NCBI RefSeq assembly: GCF_014204795.1
Contig: NZ_JACHMB010000001.1
Location: forward strand, 1,178,001-1,242,000
DNA from: Nonomuraea jabiensis
GTDB taxonomy: Bacteria; Actinomycetota; Actinomycetes; Streptosporangiales; Streptosporangiaceae
Direction of reading: 5' to 3'
Length of the DNA stretch: 64,000 nucleotides
The first letter of the stretch is position 1, and every line of letters begins with the position of its first letter. The notes beneath the pieces were generated by a model. The model saw only the letters and a list, made by a program, of their open reading frames with translations. It was not told the DNA's origin and did no database searches. This document shows positions 61,137 to 64,000 of this stretch, piece by piece. Both the position numbers and the translations under genes were made by a program.

Positions 61137-61397
61137 TCAGACGAGCGAGCACTTACGGTTGTCGTTCTCGTCGTGGCGGCTGAGGATGCTGAGGATGTCG
61201 CCAGTCTTGATGTTCACCAGGCTGTTCTCGTTCGTGTTGATGTCGCCGCCGGCGATGTTGTTGTCGTCGCCACAGACGAACAGGATCTTCCTGTTGTCGT
61301 CGTGGTCCTTCGAACCAGCGGTGGCCGCGAACGCGGAGCCGCCGAACACGGCCATCCCGGCGACGAGGCCGGCCAGAACGAGTCCATGTCTGTACAT
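61137..61397 (-). CDS. Small secreted protein A of tandem pair
   Basis: 86 residues, signal peptide MYRHGLVLAGLVAGMAVFGG..FAA, mature part about 60 residues, acidic, Asn/Asp-rich (VCGDDNNIAGGDINTNENSL) with two cysteines (one in VCGDDNN and one in NRKCSLV), likely a disulfide. No known family recognised; not a chaplin (no paired chaplin segments) and not rodlin-like. Its leader contains a CTACTC-T-GAGTAG palindrome (61424-61436) that is broken in copy B. Starts with a GAGAGGAA ribosome site. Confidence 0.8.
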   Translation of the reverse strand: MYRHGLVLAGLVAGMAVFGGSAFAATAGSKDHDDNRKILFVCGDDNNIAGGDINTNENSLVNIKTGDILSILSRHDENDNRKCSLV

Positions 61398-61602
61398 GTC
61401 GATTCCTCTCTGATACCTGTCAACTACTCTGAGTAGCTGTCGCGGGGAGATGTCCCCGACCCTCGACTTCGACAAACGCCCACAATTTTCACTTTTGACC
61501 CTGCGGGCGCTGGTCTCACAGGCGAGGGATCGAGCAAGACCAAGGGGCCCGGCCTGACAGGCGGGCCCCGTGGTTACGTTTCTCAACCGCCGAAGAGACT
61601 GC

Positions 61603-61866
61603 TTAGGTGAGCGTGCACTTCCGGTTGTCGTCCTCGCTGTGGACGCTGAGGATGTTGAGGATGTCGCCGGTCTCGAGTTTCACCAGGCTGTTCTCGTTCG
61701 TGTTGATGTCGCCGCCGGCGATGTTGTTGTCGTCGCCACAGACGAACAGGATCTTCCTGTTGTCGTCGTGGTCCTTGGGCCAGCCGGTGGTGGCCGCGAA
61801 CGCGGAGCCGCCGAACACAGCCATCCCGGCGACGAGGCCGGCCAGAACGAGACCATGTCTGTACAT
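61603..61866 (-). CDS. Small secreted protein B of tandem pair
   Basis: 87 residues, about 80% identical to protein A; same signal peptide and core (NRKILFVCGDDNNIAGGDI), differing mainly in the loop VKLETGDILNILSVHSEDD and in a WP insertion after the signal. The retained cysteines and Asn/Asp core argue for selection on the mature protein. Function unknown; surface or antimicrobial-type roles would be guesses. Confidence 0.8.
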   Translation of the reverse strand: MYRHGLVLAGLVAGMAVFGGSAFAATTGWPKDHDDNRKILFVCGDDNNIAGGDINTNENSLVKLETGDILNILSVHSEDDNRKCTLT

Positions 61867-62314
61867 ATCGATTCCTCTCTGGTACATGTCCACTACTCTC
61901 CGTAGCTGCCGAGAGAGAATGTCCCCGGCCCCCAACTTCGACAAACACCCACAATTTCGCTCTTGACCTGGCGAAATGGCGCGCATGGCCGAACCACTAA
62001 ACAGATCGCCGATCTTGACGTAGCAGTGCTGCCCCGTGGTAACTCCTGTACCTTTTCCCACCTCGCCACAGACCATGACGCGGGCGCATTCGGGGCCTCA
62101 GACTGGTACATACGGGAGGTGATCATGACCATGCGTAACGACCCGCCCCTTCCGCCCGTCCTGAACGGCGCTCGGAGCTCGGCGCGATGCGCGCCCTGGT
62201 GCTGGTCGGGCCGGTGTTCCGGGGTTTGCTTCTACGTGATCTGAGCCGTCACCCGATCGTCGTGGCGGTGGCCTGTGTATCCGGTGGCCGGGGTCCTGTT
62301 CGGGAGGCGGGAGC
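61867..62314. other. 448-bp region between small secreted gene B and map
   Basis: Contains the duplicated leader of gene B at its left end and, at 62125-62244, a short plus-strand ORF with an excellent ribosome site (listed separately). No other coding frame or RNA gene was recognised. Confidence 0.4.
62125..62244 (+). CDS. Short ORF (39 residues) behind a perfect ribosome site
   Basis: GGAGGTGATC, exactly complementary to the 16S 3' end, sits immediately before ATG 62125. The product (MTMRNDPPLPPVLNGARSSA...) has no known domain, and the codons after about residue 16 look non-coding; the alternate frame downstream (ELGAMRALVLVGPVFRGLLLRDL) looks more protein-like. A frameshifted remnant of a longer gene is plausible. 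Confidence 0.35.
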   Translation: MTMRNDPPLPPVLNGARSSARCAPWCWSGRCSGVCFYVI

Positions 62315-63082
62315 CTACGGCAAGGTGAGGATGACCGGGCCGTCCGCGGTGATGGCGACCGTGTGCTCGACGTGCACGCTCCTGCTGCCGTCCCCCGAGC
62401 ACACCGACCAGCCGTCCTCGGCCATGTAGTACTCGTCGTCGCCCCCGGCCATCAGGCTCGGCTCGATCGCGATCACCAGGCCGGGGCGCAGCCGCATCCC
62501 GCGTCCCGCGCGGGCCTCGTTGGGCACGAACGGCGACTCGTGCATGGCCCGCCCGATGCCGTGACCGCCGAAGTCGTTCTGCATGCCGTATCCCGCGCCG
62601 CGCCCGACCGTGGACATGGCGTGGCCGATGTCCCCCATCCGGCCCCCGGGCACGGCCGCCTCGATGCCGGCGGCCAGCGTCTCCTCGGCGACCCTGATGA
62701 GCTTGAGGTCCTCCGCCCGCGGCTCGCCGACCGCGAAGCTGACCGTGCCGTCGGCGTGCCACCCGTCCACGAACGCGCCGCAGTCGACGCTGATCAGGTC
62801 GCCGTCACGCAGCCGGTACGGGCTCGGCAGGCCGTGCAGCATGACCCCGTTCACGGACGTGCAGATGACCCCTGGGTACGGCATCGCGCCGAACGACGGG
62901 TGGTAGCCGAGGAACGACGCCCCTGCCTTCGCCTCCTCGATGACCGTCCGGGCCACCTCATCGAGCGCCTTCAGCGAGACGCCGACGGCGGCCCTCTCGC
63001 GCACCGCGGCGTGGACGGCGGCGACGACCCGCCCCGCCTCCCGCATGGCGTCGATCTCTCCGGCGCTCTTCAACTCGATCAC
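62315..63082 (-). CDS. map: Methionine aminopeptidase type I
   Basis: 255 residues. Pita-bread fold: LGYHPSFGAMPYPGVICTSVNGVMLHGLP, metal ligands in VDCGAFVDGWHADGTVSF (two Asp), NDFGGHGIGRAMHE (His), AIEPSL (Glu) and VHVEHTVAITADG (Glu). Removes initiator Met. Ribosome site GGAGGAGCC. A perfect ATACCGGTAT palindrome lies 30 bp upstream. Not in the usual ribosomal-protein context, so may be a second MetAP of the genome. Confidence 0.95.
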   Translation of the reverse strand: MIELKSAGEIDAMREAGRVVAAVHAAVRERAAVGVSLKALDEVARTVIEEAKAGASFLGYHPSFGAMPYPGVICTSVNGVMLHGLPSPYRLRDGDLISVDCGAFVDGWHADGTVSFAVGEPRAEDLKLIRVAEETLAAGIEAAVPGGRMGDIGHAMSTVGRGAGYGMQNDFGGHGIGRAMHESPFVPNEARAGRGMRLRPGLVIAIEPSLMAGGDDEYYMAEDGWSVCSGDGSRSVHVEHTVAITADGPVILTLP

Positions 63083-63112
63083 GGCTCCTCCTGGCGTGCG
63101 TCACCAATAACT

Positions 63113-63122
63113 ATACCGGTAT
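63113..63122. promoter_or_regulatory. ATACCGGTAT palindrome upstream of map
   Basis: Perfect 10-bp palindrome in the 73-bp gap between map and the siderophore-interacting protein, 30 bp before map. Resembles TetR- or GntR-type half-site pairs in AT-rich surroundings; the regulator is not in the window. Confidence 0.4.
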
Positions 63123-63155
63123 TACTATCACGCTAGGAAGGTCGGCCGCATCGCG

Positions 63156-63878
63156 CTAGTCGAGCCCCTTTCTGCCGGGCGTCCAGAAGGGCTTCGTACG
63201 GACGTCCCTGCGCTGCCAGCCGCGCTCGTTGACCAAGTGGGCCCGGATGGCCTGGATCGTGCGCGCCTCCCCGGCCAGGTAGGCCACGCCGGGCCCGTCC
63301 GGCAGGTCCAGCTCCCTGACGGCGTCGACCAGGACCTCCGACCTGGCCGCCGGCTTGCCTCCCCGGCACACCTTGACCAGCTCCTTGGGCAGCTCCAGAT
63401 GGTCGCCCGGCCCCTCGGCCTCCACCGCGCCGTACACCGCCGCGCCTTCCGGGAGCGCCCGCAACATCGCGCCGAACGCCACCGAGGCCGTCTCCTCACC
63501 CGCGAACAGGTGGTAACGGGCCTCTTTCGTGACGAAACCGCCGTCCGGCCTGGTGAAGGAGATCTCCATGCCGGGCTCGGCGGCCCTGATCCAGGAGGCG
63601 CCCGGCGAGTCGCCGCCGTGGTCGTAGCCGATCAGGTCGAGAGCCTCCCAGGCCGGGTCGTGCCGCCAGATCGAGTAGGTGCGCAGGACGCCGCCCAGCA
63701 GGCCGCCGCCGTCGCCGATGAAGAGGCGTACGTGCTGGCCGGGCGTCCATTCCAGGCCGGCGAGCGCCTCTCCCCCGATCCTGACCCGCCGCATGCGGGC
63801 GGCCACCTCCTCGACCTCGACCACCTCACCCGTGAGGAACATCCGGTCGAGTAACCGCCGTGCCATGCTCCGCCTCAT
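63156..63878 (-). CDS. Siderophore-interacting FAD-binding protein
   Basis: 240 residues from ATG 63878, which overlaps the upstream stop (ATGA) and has an AAGGAG site; an ATG at 63893 is less likely. SIP/ViuB family: FAD-binding VRIGGEALAGLEWTPGQHVRLFI and RTYSIWRHD, substrate-side DHGGDSPGASWIRAAEPG and C-terminal YLAGEARTIQAIRAHL. Ferric-siderophore reductase that releases iron in the cytoplasm. Coupled to the gene upstream. Confidence 0.9.
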   Translation of the reverse strand: MRRSMARRLLDRMFLTGEVVEVEEVAARMRRVRIGGEALAGLEWTPGQHVRLFIGDGGGLLGGVLRTYSIWRHDPAWEALDLIGYDHGGDSPGASWIRAAEPGMEISFTRPDGGFVTKEARYHLFAGEETASVAFGAMLRALPEGAAVYGAVEAEGPGDHLELPKELVKVCRGGKPAARSEVLVDAVRELDLPDGPGVAYLAGEARTIQAIRAHLVNERGWQRRDVRTKPFWTPGRKGLD

Positions 63879-64000
63879 GGCGTCTCCTTCCATGGCCGTC
63901 TCCTGGTGTCCAGCTCCTCGATCCTGCGGCGGGCCTCCACGAAGACCTCCTGGATGCGCTCGACCACGGCAGGGTCGCCGTGCGCGTGGGCCAGCGCCTT
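63875..64000 (-). CDS. C-terminal part of a regulator-like gene, start outside window
   Basis: The last 41 codons only (ALAHAHGDPAVVERIQEVFVEARRRIEEL...), a helical segment. Siderophore-interacting protein genes are often preceded by PadR regulators ending in this type of helix, so PadR is the best guess. Its stop overlaps the SIP start by 4 bp (ATGA), implying one transcript. Confidence 0.55.
   Translation of the reverse strand, partial: KALAHAHGDPAVVERIQEVFVEARRRIEELDTRRRPWKETP

Larger units (their letters stand above)
61047..61970 (-). repeat. Tandem duplication of about 0.46 kb containing small secreted genes
   Basis: Units 61047-61500 and 61511-61970, offset 461-470 bp, each holding promoter region, gene and terminator. 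The terminators (61079-61102 and 61544-61569, GGGCCCG/CGGGCCC stems) and the leader (start GATTCCTCTCTG through ACAATTT) are also duplicated. Small indels and different substitutions show the copies have diverged for some time. Confidence 0.85.

Noticed and set aside
61137..61866. Chaplin or rodlin genes
   Set aside because: The mature parts lack the hydrophobic chaplin segment and rodlin repeats, despite small size and paired cysteines.

Overview
The window is chromosomal DNA of a very GC-rich actinomycete. Evidence: about 70% GC throughout, GTG/TTG starts, FbiD/CofC (coenzyme F420 synthesis), an NdgR-type IclR regulator beside leuCD, MmyB-like and PucR regulators, and a c-di-AMP riboswitch in front of an NlpC/P60 hydrolase. 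The style of the intergenic repeats suggests Streptosporangiales (a Nonomuraea-like genome), but the genus is inference. I see no transposase, integrase, phage gene, CRISPR array or large biosynthetic cluster.

Backbone. Scattered along the window is a conserved actinobacterial series: plsC (partial) - fbiD - cold-shock-like protein - hup - leuD/leuC with divergent ndgR (1-6.3 kb), two identical tRNA-Glu(CTC) and a tRNA-Gln(CTG) (8.5-12.6 kb), gltX and a fumarylacetoacetase-family gene (14.9-17.0 kb), cimA (30.0-31.6 kb), ilvE and leuB (33.2-35.5 kb) and serA (42.7-44.3 kb). These genes make branched-chain amino acids, serine and Glu-tRNA. At least two appear to be controlled by RNA structures: cimA by a leader-peptide attenuator, leuC by a structured leader with two hairpins that share one stem sequence.

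Accessory blocks lie between these genes. 8.8-12.5 kb: PH-like membrane protein, NarL-type two-component pair, exported hydrolase. 17.1-29.6 kb: monooxygenase-like protein, HD protein, heparinase-like secreted enzyme, SDR/TetR pair with a visible operator, hydrolase/AraC pair, RmlD-like reductase/MmyB-like regulator pair, FkbM methyltransferase, second two-component system, acyltransferase 3. 35.8-42.5 kb: riboswitch-controlled cell-wall hydrolase, ROK repressor, a xylose-type ABC transporter with a ROK kinase, and a methyltransferase. 44.6-53.9 kb: SseB-like protein, GPH symporter, PadR-controlled FtsX-type ABC exporter, DUF1707-FHA protein, PBP4-type carboxypeptidase, CAP-domain protein. 54.0-60.9 kb: NMT1/THI5-type importer, amidohydrolase, PucR regulator and adenine deaminase, which together suggest purine or nitrogen scavenging. 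61-64 kb: a tandem pair of unknown small secreted proteins, methionine aminopeptidase, siderophore-interacting protein and the end of one further gene.

Regulatory and repeat content is rich: clear palindromic operators (TetR, PadR, serA/sseB, map), several intrinsic terminators, four short-period repeat tracts (88, 14, 12 and about 68 bp), an in-gene 39-bp repeat and a 0.46-kb tandem gene duplication.
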